DNA of 29,694 nt from Marivivens sp. GTDB lineage: Bacteria > Pseudomonadota > Alphaproteobacteria > Rhodobacterales > Rhodobacteraceae. This document shows positions 7,330 through 15,730 of this stretch, in pieces. The stretch's first letter is position 1; every line of letters starts with the position of its first letter. The stretch is taken from contig JAHEBR010000005.1 of assembly GCA_024642185.1 (NCBI GenBank), positions 1 to 29,694 of the forward strand. Reading direction: 5' to 3'. The position numbers were made by a program, and so were the translations under genes. Below the pieces are notes generated by a model, which had not been told where the DNA came from, ran no database searches, and saw only the letters and a program-made list of their open reading frames with translations.

Positions 7330-8532
7330 CTAAAGGCCCGCGCCATAGCGGCGCTGCCAGTCGGCGGCGATGCGGGTCATCCAGTCGGGGTGCGGCTCGG
7401 GTTGGGCGCCGCCAAGCTCGGCGGGGCTGAGGGTGGCGATGCCGAGGTCGAGCGCGTCAAAGGCGGCGCGGTCGGCGGCGGGCAGTTTCGCCATGTCGAG
7501 CACCGTGCCATAGCCAAGGATCGCCGGATCCTGCGCGCGCAGCTGCGCCTCGGGCGAGAGGAGGAAATTGGCGACGACCATCGCACCTTCGGCGGCATTG
7601 GCGTTGTAGGGGATAGCGACGAAAGAGGCGTTGCCGATAGTGCCCTTGTCGAGCACCGAAGTGCGGACGGTCTCGGGCAGTAGGCCGTTGGCGATGGCGG
7701 CGGTGGCCTCTCCGGGGCTGAAGGAAATTGCGAGGTCGATCTCGTTGTCGTAGATCAGCTGAAGCTGGGTCGGGCCTGTCGCCGGATAGGCGCGCCCCGA
7801 CCGCCACAGATTCGGCGTAAGGGCATCGAGATAGGCCCAGAGCGGGGCGGTGACAGCCTCATAGGCGGCATCGCTTTCCGGAGCGGCGGCAAGGGCCGGG
7901 GCATCGTCGGTCAGATCGACGAGCATCTGCTTGAGGAAGGTCGTGCCGAGGAAATCGGGCGGCTGGGGATAGGTAAAGCGGCCCGGATGGGCGGCGGCCC
8001 AGTCGAGGATTTCTGCTGCAGAGCCGGGGGCCTCGGGCAGATCGGCGATATCCCGCATGAAAACGACCTGCGCCATCGCCCATGGGCTTTCATAGCCCTC
8101 GGTCGGCACGGTGAAATCGGTGATGACGGTCTTGCTTTCGCCATCGACAAGGGCCCAGTTGGGCAGGCTTTCGGCAAAGGGGCCAAAAAGCAGCCCCTCG
8201 GACTTCATCGCCGCGAAATTGGCGCCGTTGATCCAGATGAGATCAATCGCGCCGCCCTCGTCCACGCCCGCCGCGCGCTCGGCCAGAACGCGGCTCACAG
8301 CATCGGCGGTATCGCTCAACTTCACATGGACCAGCGTCACGCCATAGTCGGCCTCGACCCGATCACCCACCCAGCCGATGAAGGCGTTGGTGGCATCGGA
8401 ACCGCCCCATGCGTTCCAGTAGACGGTCTGCCCCTTGGCCTCGGCCAGAACCGAGGGCCAATCGGCGGGATCAGCCGCATAGGAAACCTGAGGCGCGGCT
8501 AGCGCCGCCGCCAGTGCAAGTGCGAGACGCAT
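7330..8532 (-). CDS. ynjB: Periplasmic substrate-binding protein YnjB
   Basis: A 400-residue solute-binding protein with a signal peptide (MRLALALAAALAAPQVSYA, cleavage probably after AYA-like SYA). It resembles E. coli YnjB along its whole length: AKGQTVYWNAWGGSDATN, DLIWINGANFAAMK, ESLPNWALVD, TVPTEGYESPWAMAQ, TYPQPPDFLGT, APLWAYLDAL, ANFLLSPEAQLR. It would capture a small solute in the periplasm for YnjCD. The substrate is not known. The start is 1 base after the end of ynjF, so the operon continues from there. Confidence 0.92.
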   Translation of the reverse strand: MRLALALAAALAAPQVSYAADPADWPSVLAEAKGQTVYWNAWGGSDATNAFIGWVGDRVEADYGVTLVHVKLSDTADAVSRVLAERAAGVDEGGAIDLIWINGANFAAMKSEGLLFGPFAESLPNWALVDGESKTVITDFTVPTEGYESPWAMAQVVFMRDIADLPEAPGSAAEILDWAAAHPGRFTYPQPPDFLGTTFLKQMLVDLTDDAPALAAAPESDAAYEAVTAPLWAYLDALTPNLWRSGRAYPATGPTQLQLIYDNEIDLAISFSPGEATAAIANGLLPETVRTSVLDKGTIGNASFVAIPYNANAAEGAMVVANFLLSPEAQLRAQDPAILGYGTVLDMAKLPAADRAAFDALDLGIATLSPAELGGAQPEPHPDWMTRIAADWQRRYGAGL

Positions 8533-8533
8533 A

Positions 8534-9145
8534 TCAGTCCTTTCCGAAGATCTTTCGCGCGCCGAGCACGCGCATCACCGCCGTGACAAAACACAGCGCG
8601 CCAAATATCCACGCAAATGTCGCGAAATTTGAAGGCAAAAGGCAAATCAGAATAAAAAACAGGATTGTCTCGGTGCCTTCGAGAATTCCTTCGGAGAAGT
8701 AGAGCGACTTTTTGCCATGCACTTCGGTCTTCATCTTGTGGCGCTCGGCCAGAGCCGAGAAGCCAAGGAAGGTCGCGCCATTGACGTAGAAGGACGCAAG
8801 GAGAAATCCGCCCGCCGCTCCGTTGGCAGCGGGATCGGCAATTATGAAGGCCAGCGGCACAGCTCCGTAGAAGAGAAAATCGGCCGTGATATCGAGATAA
8901 CCCCCGAAGTCGGTCGACCGACCGGCCCGCGCGATAGCGCCGTCGAGGCCATCGGCCAGCCGCGAGGCAAGGAGAAACACCAGCGCCAACGAATAGAGCC
9001 CTGCCGCAATCAGAGCTGCTGACAACAGCCCCATTGCGAGACCAACCAGGGTCACCGCGTCGGCCCCTACACCTAGCGCCGCCAGGCGGCGTCCGATCGC
9101 GTCGAGCGGCGGATCGATCAATCTGCGGGCAGCGGCATCGAGCAT
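8534..9145 (-). CDS. ynjF: CDP-alcohol phosphatidyltransferase family protein YnjF
   Basis: A 203-residue membrane enzyme of the CDP-alcohol phosphatidyltransferase family. The signature is seen as DGAIAR, then seven residues, then GGYLDITAD: the three catalytic/metal aspartates are all present, but the spacer is seven rather than the usual eight residues. About six hydrophobic segments follow. Such enzymes transfer a phosphatidyl group from CDP-diacylglycerol to an alcohol; the acceptor here is unknown. In E. coli ynjF also lies beside ynjBCD, but at the other end and with the sulfurtransferase ynjE between. Here ynjF is first in the operon and ynjE is absent. The ATG at 9145 follows AGGGAA. 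Confidence 0.87.
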   Translation of the reverse strand: MLDAAARRLIDPPLDAIGRRLAALGVGADAVTLVGLAMGLLSAALIAAGLYSLALVFLLASRLADGLDGAIARAGRSTDFGGYLDITADFLFYGAVPLAFIIADPAANGAAGGFLLASFYVNGATFLGFSALAERHKMKTEVHGKKSLYFSEGILEGTETILFFILICLLPSNFATFAWIFGALCFVTAVMRVLGARKIFGKD

Positions 9146-9233
9146 GAGGATTCCCTAATATCTCGCCCCTTTTGCGCGACCTTGGCCCTCTCTGCAATTG
9201 GTGCCAACGCGAATGTGACAACGCGTCAGCCGC

Positions 9234-9262
9234 ATGACAGAGCGCCTAAGATCCGCTAGTGT
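9234..9262 (+). promoter_or_regulatory. Putative promoter of the glycosyltransferase gene at 9291
   Basis: ATGACA at 9234-9239 and TAGTGT at 9257-9262 are separated by exactly 17 bases, a reasonable housekeeping promoter match. It predicts transcription from about 9269 and a 20-odd base leader before the ATG at 9291. It also argues against the in-frame ATG at 9234, which lies inside the -35 box. The rest of the 145-base gap from ynjF shows nothing else I recognise. Confidence 0.4.
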
Positions 9263-9290
9263 CGGGCCGAGCAGAAAGACGGCACAAAGA

Positions 9291-11186
9291 ATGACCGCCA
9301 AAAAAACAGGCAAGCCCAAGACAAAACCCTCTGAAAAAGTGGCGCAACATCCCTATTCGCCGATTTTTGGATCTGTGCCCTTTCCGCTAAAACAGCACAT
9401 CAGCCCGCACGGCCGGATAACTGCTGTTTCGATGATGAAAGACGAGGGGCCGTTTCTGATCGAGTGGGTCGCCCATCACCTTGCGGTCGGATTTACCGAC
9501 CTTGTCGTCTATACCAACGATTGCAGCGACGGCACCGACGATATGCTCATCAGGCTCGAAGAGCTGGGCCTTGCTCACCACCGGCGCAACGACATTCCTG
9601 AGGGGCTCAAGCCGCAGCCTTCGGCGCTCAACTATGCACAAGCGGAGCCGATTGTTCAGCAATCCGATTGGGTCATGGTGTTTGATGCCGACGAGTTTCT
9701 TTCGATCCGTTATGGCGATGGCACGATCGACGGGCTGATCACAGCCGCCAAGGATCGTGGCGCCAACGGCGTTGTGGTGACGTGGCGGATTTTTGGATCT
9801 GGCGGGATTGTCGAATGGTCGCGCGCACCTGTGACAGAGCAATACCTGATGGCCGCCCCGACCACGTGGAACAAGGGCTGGGGGGTCAAGACGTTTTTCA
9901 CCTTCGACGCCGACTATTGGAAGCTCGGGATCCACCGCCCCAAGATGAAGAACCGCCATATCGACACGCCCTTCCCCGATACGGTGCATTGGTTGAATGG
10001 CTCTGGCCTGCCAATGGAAGATTATTTCAAATTCCGTGGCTGGCGGTCGATCACCCGAACGGTCGGGTATGACTGGGTTCAGCTCAATCACTATGCGGTC
10101 AAATCGGTCGACAGCTACGCCATCCGCAAGATGCGCGGCAACGTGAACAACAAGAAAGACAAGTATAATTCCGACTACTGGTCTTTGCAGGATCGCAACG
10201 AGGTCCGCGACGATACGATGCTGCGCTATTCGGCCGAACGGAACCGGATCATCGACATCCTGCTGTGCGATCCTGTTCTTGCCGAATTGCACAGGGCGGC
10301 GGTTGAACGCGCTGAGGCGCGGCTCACCGAATTGAAGGCGACCGAAGCCTATCACGAACTTGTTGCTGATCTTGCGGCGGCTTCGGCCGTTCCGATTTCT
10401 CAAATCGTCGCCAAGCCGCCGCAGCCGCGCGACAAGGAGAAGATCGCGGCGCTCATGTCTGAGGTGGAAAAGCGGCAAGGTGATGCCGCCAAGGCAAAGC
10501 GAAAGGCCAAGGCCCAGCCGCTGGCCGGAGACCTTGGGACCTATGCCGCTGGCCCGATCGACATCAGCGCCGAGGTGCCGCTTGAGTGGGTTCGTAATGG
10601 AACGATCGAGCTGCCGGTCGATCCGCGCATCTTCGCGCCTCCGGTTCTAAAATCCATCTCGGCGGGCAAGTTTGAACGCAAGTTGGCGCGGCGGCTGCCG
10701 CAGATTGTTCCCGATGCGGTGCGGCTCTTGGAAATTGGTTTTGGTTGCGGTTTCCATGCGCTTCACCTGTCCGCTTTGCGACCCGATCTTTCGATCACGA
10801 TTCAGGACGATGATCGTGGGTTTCATGCGGTTCTTGCGGCGCTCATATCGCGTAGCGGTTTTACCGGCCCCAATCCTCGGATCCTGTCCGAAACGCTTGG
10901 CGCGGCGTTTGTCGCCTCTGCGATTGCCGTGGCCTCGCGCGAAGCGCCTGATGTTCTGTTTCTTTCAGACCCGCGTGCAACGCCAAGCGCCGCAGAGCGC
11001 ATCCTAGCCGGGCTTTCGAAGAACGCGCCCGAGCTGGTCGTTGTTCTGGGGCGAGCAATCGAGGCGTCGATAGCTGATGTCGAAGGCTATGCTCCCGCGC
11101 TCGCGCGGCTTGGATATGAGCCTGCCTTTGGGTTTGATCCCAGACTGGCGCAGGCCTTCAAACCGAGGTCGTCGCCGGAAGCTTGA
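9291..11186 (+). CDS. Family-2-like glycosyltransferase fused to a methyltransferase-like domain
   Basis: 631 residues with the chosen start. Residues about 42-330 are a GT-A glycosyltransferase of the Glyco_tranf_2_4 / DUF23-like group: ITAVSMMKDEGPFLIEWVAHH, NDCSDGTDDML, and the nucleotide-sugar/metal motif FDADEF at 131-136. A charged, coiled-coil-like linker (about 330-430, rich in E, K and A) follows. The last 150 residues contain LLEIGFGCGFHALHLS (about 479-494), which looks like a SAM-binding motif I, and a later DVLFLSDPR strand. It begins the polysaccharide region and probably adds and perhaps modifies a sugar. The C-terminal function is inferred from one motif. The first ATG (9234) lies in the predicted promoter. 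The last 29 bases overlap the convergent sulfatase gene. Confidence 0.82.
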   Translation: MTAKKTGKPKTKPSEKVAQHPYSPIFGSVPFPLKQHISPHGRITAVSMMKDEGPFLIEWVAHHLAVGFTDLVVYTNDCSDGTDDMLIRLEELGLAHHRRNDIPEGLKPQPSALNYAQAEPIVQQSDWVMVFDADEFLSIRYGDGTIDGLITAAKDRGANGVVVTWRIFGSGGIVEWSRAPVTEQYLMAAPTTWNKGWGVKTFFTFDADYWKLGIHRPKMKNRHIDTPFPDTVHWLNGSGLPMEDYFKFRGWRSITRTVGYDWVQLNHYAVKSVDSYAIRKMRGNVNNKKDKYNSDYWSLQDRNEVRDDTMLRYSAERNRIIDILLCDPVLAELHRAAVERAEARLTELKATEAYHELVADLAAASAVPISQIVAKPPQPRDKEKIAALMSEVEKRQGDAAKAKRKAKAQPLAGDLGTYAAGPIDISAEVPLEWVRNGTIELPVDPRIFAPPVLKSISAGKFERKLARRLPQIVPDAVRLLEIGFGCGFHALHLSALRPDLSITIQDDDRGFHAVLAALISRSGFTGPNPRILSETLGAAFVASAIAVASREAPDVLFLSDPRATPSAAERILAGLSKNAPELVVVLGRAIEASIADVEGYAPALARLGYEPAFGFDPRLAQAFKPRSSPEA

Positions 11187-13470
11187 GAAACGGTGCCAGC
11201 GCGGCTGGATCGGCGCAACCTTCCAGAACGACGAACGACATTCCGCATTGGAGGACTAGCGCGCCGTTCTCTTCGGTGATTTTCGGTGCGCCGGGCCAGC
11301 TGGTGAGATCAATTACAGATCCGGGCGACCAATCGGTGATCATGCAGACACCGCCCCAGTCGATTTGATAGGTCTTGTCGCCCTGCCCGCCGGTGATCCT
11401 GTTCTCACCGGGACCAATGTGAAAGGTGTCGCTTCCCTTCCCCGACACGACCGTGTTGCGCCCCGGCCCTGTATGGATCGTGCTCGTGCTATTCCCCACA
11501 GAAATCGTATCGTTGCCCGGACCGCCGAAGACTTTGGCAAAACCATCGCCCGCGCGAATAACGTCATCCCCCGGCCCGCCATCAAGGATATCCCGGCCGT
11601 TCCCGCCGATGAGCGTATCGTTGCCGGGGCCGCCATAGAATTCATGCCGATCTTTGCGACGGCTCGACCGCGCTATCAGAACATCATCGCCCTCTCCGCC
11701 ATCAAAGAACGCGCCCGCATAGACCGGGCCTATCATCACATCGTCGCCTTTGCTGCCGGTGACATGGACACTCACGCGCTCGGAGGATTCGAAGGTGATC
11801 GCGCTGTCGGGATGGGCGACAATCCTCACAGCCTTGCCGACCGAAGTGTCCTCTTCGTTGCGGGCTACGACGGTTGCCATGCGGACAACCTCGATATTGG
11901 CCGGAACCCGCAGGGTATAGCCATCAGGGCCAGCGAGATACCAGAGCGTATCAAAGCCGCCGTCGGGCCTTTCGACAATCTTTTCGGCGGCTTCGCCATA
12001 GGCCCAATAGTGATTGTCGTCGCCACCTCCTTCGAGGATGACCGAGCCATCCATCGCCATCAGTGCCTTGACCTCCGAGCTCGCGCTTTCCATGCCGCGC
12101 AGGTCGAGGCCCAGATCAAGACCGGCGCGTACCAGCTCTTCCCTCAGGAACTGAGTCTCGGGGCCAGAAACGATATTAGTCGTCTCGCCCGGATCGCGGA
12201 CCACGTCATAGACGTGCTCTTCGCCGTTGGGATAGCGGAAATAGCGCAGGTGTTCATAGCCTTCTACAGAGGGCCGGATCGAGAGGGTTCCGAAAACAGA
12301 CGTGAGGGGCGATTTGGTTCGGTCGAAGCTGCCGAAACTCGGGTCTATCAAGGGCAAGAGGCTTTGCCCCGAGACCCAATCGGGGCGCGGCGGAAGGCCC
12401 GCGATATCCATCAATGTCTTCGGCAGATTGTGCAACGACACGGGCATTTCGACAGTCTGGCCGCCCTTCATACCGGCGTGCCATATGCCCAACGGGACGT
12501 GCGCCGCCGAATCCCACTGACTCATCTTGTGGAAGCTGTCGTGAGTTCCAAGGTTGAACCCGTTGTCCGACAGAAGAACGACAGTGGTGTTCTGCGCGAT
12601 GGGCGAGGCGCGTAGCGCATCCATGAACCGGCCGATCTCGTGATCGACATGACTACAGGCAGCGAAATAGGCACGAACGACCTGTCGCCAGCCCTCGTCG
12701 CCAGCCTTTTCCGGGGTCCATTGACCATTGACGATATAGGCCAACTCGTAGACGGCCATGCCCGGCTGAGGGCCGGTGAAATCATCGGGATGCGCGGTTG
12801 ACGGCCAGCCGATCTGGGCTGGGTCATACATCTGATAGAACCGGTCTGGGCAAACCAGATTGAAGTGCGGGTGCTTGAAGCCGAGCTGGATGAAATTCCG
12901 GCGCTCGGGATCGACGCGCAACAGATGATCAATCGCATTCTGAGCGACTGTGAAGTCATAGAAGGTATGGTCGAAAGATCCATCGTCATGCGGATGGTTG
13001 ACCCCGGCCACGCCCGGCCCCTTTTCATCGAGATAATGTTTAACCCCTTCGCGCCGCCCTCTATCCTTGGCCTCGGGGTCAAAGTGAAAGAGAAGCCGAC
13101 GATAGTTTTCTGGCATGGGCTTGTAGTTGGCGTCGGTCTTGCCTGTGGTGAAATTGACGAACCCAGCCTGCCGAAGATCATAGGCCCAATGCGCCGTTGG
13201 TGGGGCGTCATCACGCCAGAACCGGTTGAGATCGACCATGCCCGACCGAAATGGCGACAGGCCGGTCGCAATCTCAGCCCGGCATGGCGCGCAAAGCGGC
13301 ACGGTGGCATAGGCATTGGCAAAGCGGACACCTTCGGCCATCAGGCGGTCGATATTGGGGGTCTGGATCGTCACACCGAAGGCATCTCGCCAAGTGAAGA
13401 TGTCGATCATGTCATCAATCCAGATGACGCAGAGGTTACCCCCTTCGATGGAGGCTCGATCAAAAGGCAC
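11158..13470 (-). CDS. Sulfatase with C-terminal RTX calcium-binding repeats, probably secreted
   Basis: 770 residues. Residues 10-450 form an arylsulfatase/choline-sulfatase-type domain: metal ligands Asp19 and Asp20 (WIDDM), active-site motif CAPCR at 60-64 followed by AEIATG (Cys60 would become formylglycine), and LLSDNGFNLGTH...K at 299-315 with the metal and catalytic residues. Residues 572-690 carry about eight RTX-type nonapeptides (GGxGxDxLx). The end (DLTSWPG...) resembles the C-terminus of type I secreted proteins, and no signal peptide is present. It would remove sulfate from a polysaccharide outside the cell. The start must be the GTG at 13470, because a TAA lies in frame 6 bases upstream; no good Shine-Dalgarno is visible. 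The neighbouring genes point to a surface polysaccharide substrate. Confidence 0.88.
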   Translation of the reverse strand: MPFDRASIEGGNLCVIWIDDMIDIFTWRDAFGVTIQTPNIDRLMAEGVRFANAYATVPLCAPCRAEIATGLSPFRSGMVDLNRFWRDDAPPTAHWAYDLRQAGFVNFTTGKTDANYKPMPENYRRLLFHFDPEAKDRGRREGVKHYLDEKGPGVAGVNHPHDDGSFDHTFYDFTVAQNAIDHLLRVDPERRNFIQLGFKHPHFNLVCPDRFYQMYDPAQIGWPSTAHPDDFTGPQPGMAVYELAYIVNGQWTPEKAGDEGWRQVVRAYFAACSHVDHEIGRFMDALRASPIAQNTTVVLLSDNGFNLGTHDSFHKMSQWDSAAHVPLGIWHAGMKGGQTVEMPVSLHNLPKTLMDIAGLPPRPDWVSGQSLLPLIDPSFGSFDRTKSPLTSVFGTLSIRPSVEGYEHLRYFRYPNGEEHVYDVVRDPGETTNIVSGPETQFLREELVRAGLDLGLDLRGMESASSEVKALMAMDGSVILEGGGDDNHYWAYGEAAEKIVERPDGGFDTLWYLAGPDGYTLRVPANIEVVRMATVVARNEEDTSVGKAVRIVAHPDSAITFESSERVSVHVTGSKGDDVMIGPVYAGAFFDGGEGDDVLIARSSRRKDRHEFYGGPGNDTLIGGNGRDILDGGPGDDVIRAGDGFAKVFGGPGNDTISVGNSTSTIHTGPGRNTVVSGKGSDTFHIGPGENRITGGQGDKTYQIDWGGVCMITDWSPGSVIDLTSWPGAPKITEENGALVLQCGMSFVVLEGCADPAALAPFLKLPATTSV
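11401..11757 (-). repeat. RTX nonapeptide repeat-coding region
   Basis: This stretch encodes residues 572-690 of the sulfatase: degenerate nonapeptides such as GGEGDDVLI, GGPGNDTLI, GGNGRDILD, GGPGDDVIR and GGPGNDTIS. They should form a calcium-binding beta-roll outside the cell. Some units lack the Asp (GPGRNTVVS), so calcium binding may be partial. Confidence 0.85.
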
Positions 13471-13482
13471 GGGTTACGCTGG

Positions 13483-14790
13483 TCATCTAGGGGCCTCGTT
13501 GAGCGGCAGCTCGGCGGGGAGAGCCCAGCGATGCAACGGGACGGCGGAGCCGGTGCTCTGCGCAGACCAGCCATCGCGAATGGCACCACGTTTGGGCGCG
13601 CCATCGTCCGACATTCCTGGCAGGGCATATCGCAGGAGTGGTTTTTCGCCTTTGATGCTTGTCTTGGTTCTGAGATGAATCGCCTTTGGGTCCCGCGGGT
13701 CGACCTTGGCCGTTACGATCTCAAGTGGCTTTTTGGAGCCGACAATTACAAAGCCGGCAGAGATATCATCGGTCAGGGCCGGATCGATGACGAGTGGCTC
13801 CATTGCACTGAACGTCACACGAATGTCTTTGTCGTCATATTCGGCCAGCAGAGGACATGGGCAGGCCCAATCGGCGCGGGCGGTCAGCGCGGCAATGGCA
13901 TGGGCGTCCATTTCAGCCATCCGCAAGCGTGCATCAGAGGTCGGCCTGCCAAAGCGATCCCGCTCGAAGGCATAGCCGGGGGCGCTGATCGTGATATTGT
14001 GCCCGTCTTTGAGCCAACCAAGCCTCGTTTGAGCAAGGATCGCCGGATGGTCAGCGGCCGCGCCTGGGCCTCCTTCACATGCCAAAAGAAAGATAGGGCG
14101 CTGGAGCCCGCGCTGATGCAAGCCAGCTTCTATCTTGGTCATGAGCGCTCTGAGGCCGTTTTCGATCTCGGATTGTGAAGATGAGATATCTTCCGCTCCA
14201 TGGTCGATCCCGACGGCCAAAACTTTTGGCTCTTTGCCAAGTTTCTGGGCCGCGAGTCTTAGGCTATCGACCGCGGCAAAAAAATTCTCGAAGGCAAGAC
14301 CGGTCAGCAGAGCCGTGGCAGTGGGCGCGTTGTCGGTTTCGGTCCGAGTGACAAAGAGCGGCAGCGCGGCCATTGCTTCTGCTCGCCATTGAAGCAGGGT
14401 CTGGGCTATGAGCGCATCATGGGTGCAGTGCGCCAGCTTTTGAAGCGAGCCGGTCGGCTCGGCCTTGGCGCTCCCTTCAAGGCCCACGGCACCAATGTGA
14501 TCCCCGGGTGCAAAAACGTGGTGGGGGAATGATGCGAGCCCCTCATTGAACCCCGCCCTTCGTGAACCTCCGATCGACAGAATGCCATAGAGAGGGCCTG
14601 GGGCCACGGCGACGATATCGCCGCCGGTGGGATCGCGCAGGTAATCTCGGGGGCCAAGCGCCGGATCAAGTCGGGCGGTAAATCTCAGCCAGTCTCCCTC
14701 GCGACGCAGGTTCCAAGCGTCGACATTTCCCAGAACCTCAAGCGGATCAAGCGAGTTTTCGGCGCTGTTATTGGCCTTATCAGACACCAT
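13483..14790 (-). CDS. Unrecognised protein of the polysaccharide island
   Basis: 435 residues with no family that I can name securely. There is no signal peptide or membrane segment, so it looks cytoplasmic. The middle alternates beta strands and helices (KVLAVGIDHGAEDISSSQSEIENGLRAL, then RPIFLLACEGG) like a Rossmann-type or SGNH/SASA-hydrolase fold. GRPTSDARLRMAEMDAHAI could be a degraded hydrolase block, but a clear catalytic triad is not visible. I chose the ATG at 14790 because AAAGGA lies 5-6 bases upstream; a GTG at 14817 would add nine residues. The sulfatase gene begins 12 bases after its stop, so the two are probably co-transcribed, which suggests a role in making or modifying the same polysaccharide. 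Confidence 0.7.
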   Translation of the reverse strand: MVSDKANNSAENSLDPLEVLGNVDAWNLRREGDWLRFTARLDPALGPRDYLRDPTGGDIVAVAPGPLYGILSIGGSRRAGFNEGLASFPHHVFAPGDHIGAVGLEGSAKAEPTGSLQKLAHCTHDALIAQTLLQWRAEAMAALPLFVTRTETDNAPTATALLTGLAFENFFAAVDSLRLAAQKLGKEPKVLAVGIDHGAEDISSSQSEIENGLRALMTKIEAGLHQRGLQRPIFLLACEGGPGAAADHPAILAQTRLGWLKDGHNITISAPGYAFERDRFGRPTSDARLRMAEMDAHAIAALTARADWACPCPLLAEYDDKDIRVTFSAMEPLVIDPALTDDISAGFVIVGSKKPLEIVTAKVDPRDPKAIHLRTKTSIKGEKPLLRYALPGMSDDGAPKRGAIRDGWSAQSTGSAVPLHRWALPAELPLNEAPR

Positions 14791-14871
14791 CTTCGTCCTT
14801 TGAGACTTTGTTTCCACGCCCCGAGGGTTTCACCGAGATTGGGGTCGGTCAAGTTCCGAACACAGCAGCCC

Positions 14872-15687
14872 CTAGCCTTCGAGCGCACCGGCAGGATCGA
14901 GGCCGATCTCTTCACACATTCGCGCGGCATAGGAATTGGCCAAGGGGACGTTCTTGCGCCACCACGGGCGGGTGCCGTTGGTGTAGAAGTGAACCGAGAG
15001 TGTTTGATCGGTGAAGTGCCCTTCGACGCGGCCGTGGGGATCGTAGAACACGTCATTCAACTGGAACGGCACGGGATAAAGCACATCCGGCGTCTGAGCC
15101 TTTTCGTAGTCGCCCGTCTGCTGGGCAAAATATGTAAAGGCTTGGGGGCCGAAGGCCGTGCGCTCGGCGTTATAGATCCGCACGGCGTGAGGAAGGCTGG
15201 TATCCTGACGATCGAGTTTCTTGCGCTGCTGCTTGTTGAACCAAGCCGGGGCGTCGGGGAGGTTTTCGTAATAATCGAGGAGCTGGTCCATCAGCTCGCC
15301 CTTTTGCGGGATATAGACCACCCCGCAATTCAGCGCCCCGCGAAAGCCGTGGCCGGCATAGATATTGTCCATCTCGTCGGGGAAAGGCCGGTAACAGAAA
15401 GCATCGCAATCGATCCAGATGGCGTTGGTTTTCTGGATCATCTTGTAGCGAAAGACGTTGGACAGGAAGCTCGCCGAAGTTTTCTCGACGATGTCCATAT
15501 CGATATCCATGATCTCGGTCGCGGGGCGGACTTCGATCCCTTCGGGCACATTGGTGACTTCGTCGGTGCAATAAAGCGTGGTCGGGTGACCGTGCCGCAC
15601 ATGGCTCAGAAGGCAAAGCTGGTTGAGATAATGCAGGCGGTCGCCAATCCAGAGCGACGCCACGGGCCGGCGGCGGGGAGCAGTCAT
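14872..15687 (-). CDS. Glycosyltransferase with DxD motif (alpha-1,4-type sugar transferase family)
   Basis: 271 residues with the chosen start. It opens with PVASLWIGDRLHYLNQLCLLSHVRHGHPTTLYC and continues with VPEGIEVRPATEIM and LSNVFRYKMI, then the DxD motif IDCDAF at 92-97. This is the pattern of the Gly_transf_sug / alpha-1,4-glycosyltransferase-like family that uses nucleotide sugars. It is cytoplasmic and presumably extends a surface polysaccharide repeat unit. I prefer the ATG at 15687: the family similarity begins a few residues after it, whereas a GTG at 15810 would add 41 unconserved residues running through the promoter region. About 80 bases separate it from the next gene leftward. 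Confidence 0.83.
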   Translation of the reverse strand: MTAPRRRPVASLWIGDRLHYLNQLCLLSHVRHGHPTTLYCTDEVTNVPEGIEVRPATEIMDIDMDIVEKTSASFLSNVFRYKMIQKTNAIWIDCDAFCYRPFPDEMDNIYAGHGFRGALNCGVVYIPQKGELMDQLLDYYENLPDAPAWFNKQQRKKLDRQDTSLPHAVRIYNAERTAFGPQAFTYFAQQTGDYEKAQTPDVLYPVPFQLNDVFYDPHGRVEGHFTDQTLSVHFYTNGTRPWWRKNVPLANSYAARMCEEIGLDPAGALEG

Positions 15688-15700
15688 TTCGGGATACCCT

Positions 15701-15730
15701 CGATAGGTTCTGTTCTTGTTTGGGAGACAA
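15701..15730 (-). promoter_or_regulatory. Possible promoter for the glycosyltransferase gene at 15687
   Basis: On the minus strand TTGTCT (15730-15725) and CTATCG (15706-15701) are separated by 18 bases. This would start transcription only about seven bases before the ATG. A TTGACA at 15774-15779 on the other strand could serve the divergent gene at 15858, but its -10 is poor. Both are weak calls in a 170-base divergent gap. Confidence 0.25.

Noticed and set aside
5378..7333. 651-codon open frame on the plus strand opposite ynjC
   Set aside because: Its translation is Gly/Arg/Glu/Asp-rich low-complexity sequence, and the opposite strand encodes a clear membrane protein. This is a GC-bias artefact.
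9234..9290. Translation start of the fused glycosyltransferase at the ATG at 9234
   Set aside because: It has no ribosome site and coincides with the -35 box of the best promoter in the gap. The ATG at 9291 is preferred.
11401..11757. Tandem DNA repeat or CRISPR-like array
   Set aside because: The periodicity is at the protein level (RTX nonapeptides). The DNA units are degenerate, with no spacers.
11365..14178. Long plus-strand open frames opposite the sulfatase and the unknown gene (416 and 437 codons)
   Set aside because: They resemble no protein family, while the minus-strand frames have recognisable motifs or sensible starts with ribosome sites.
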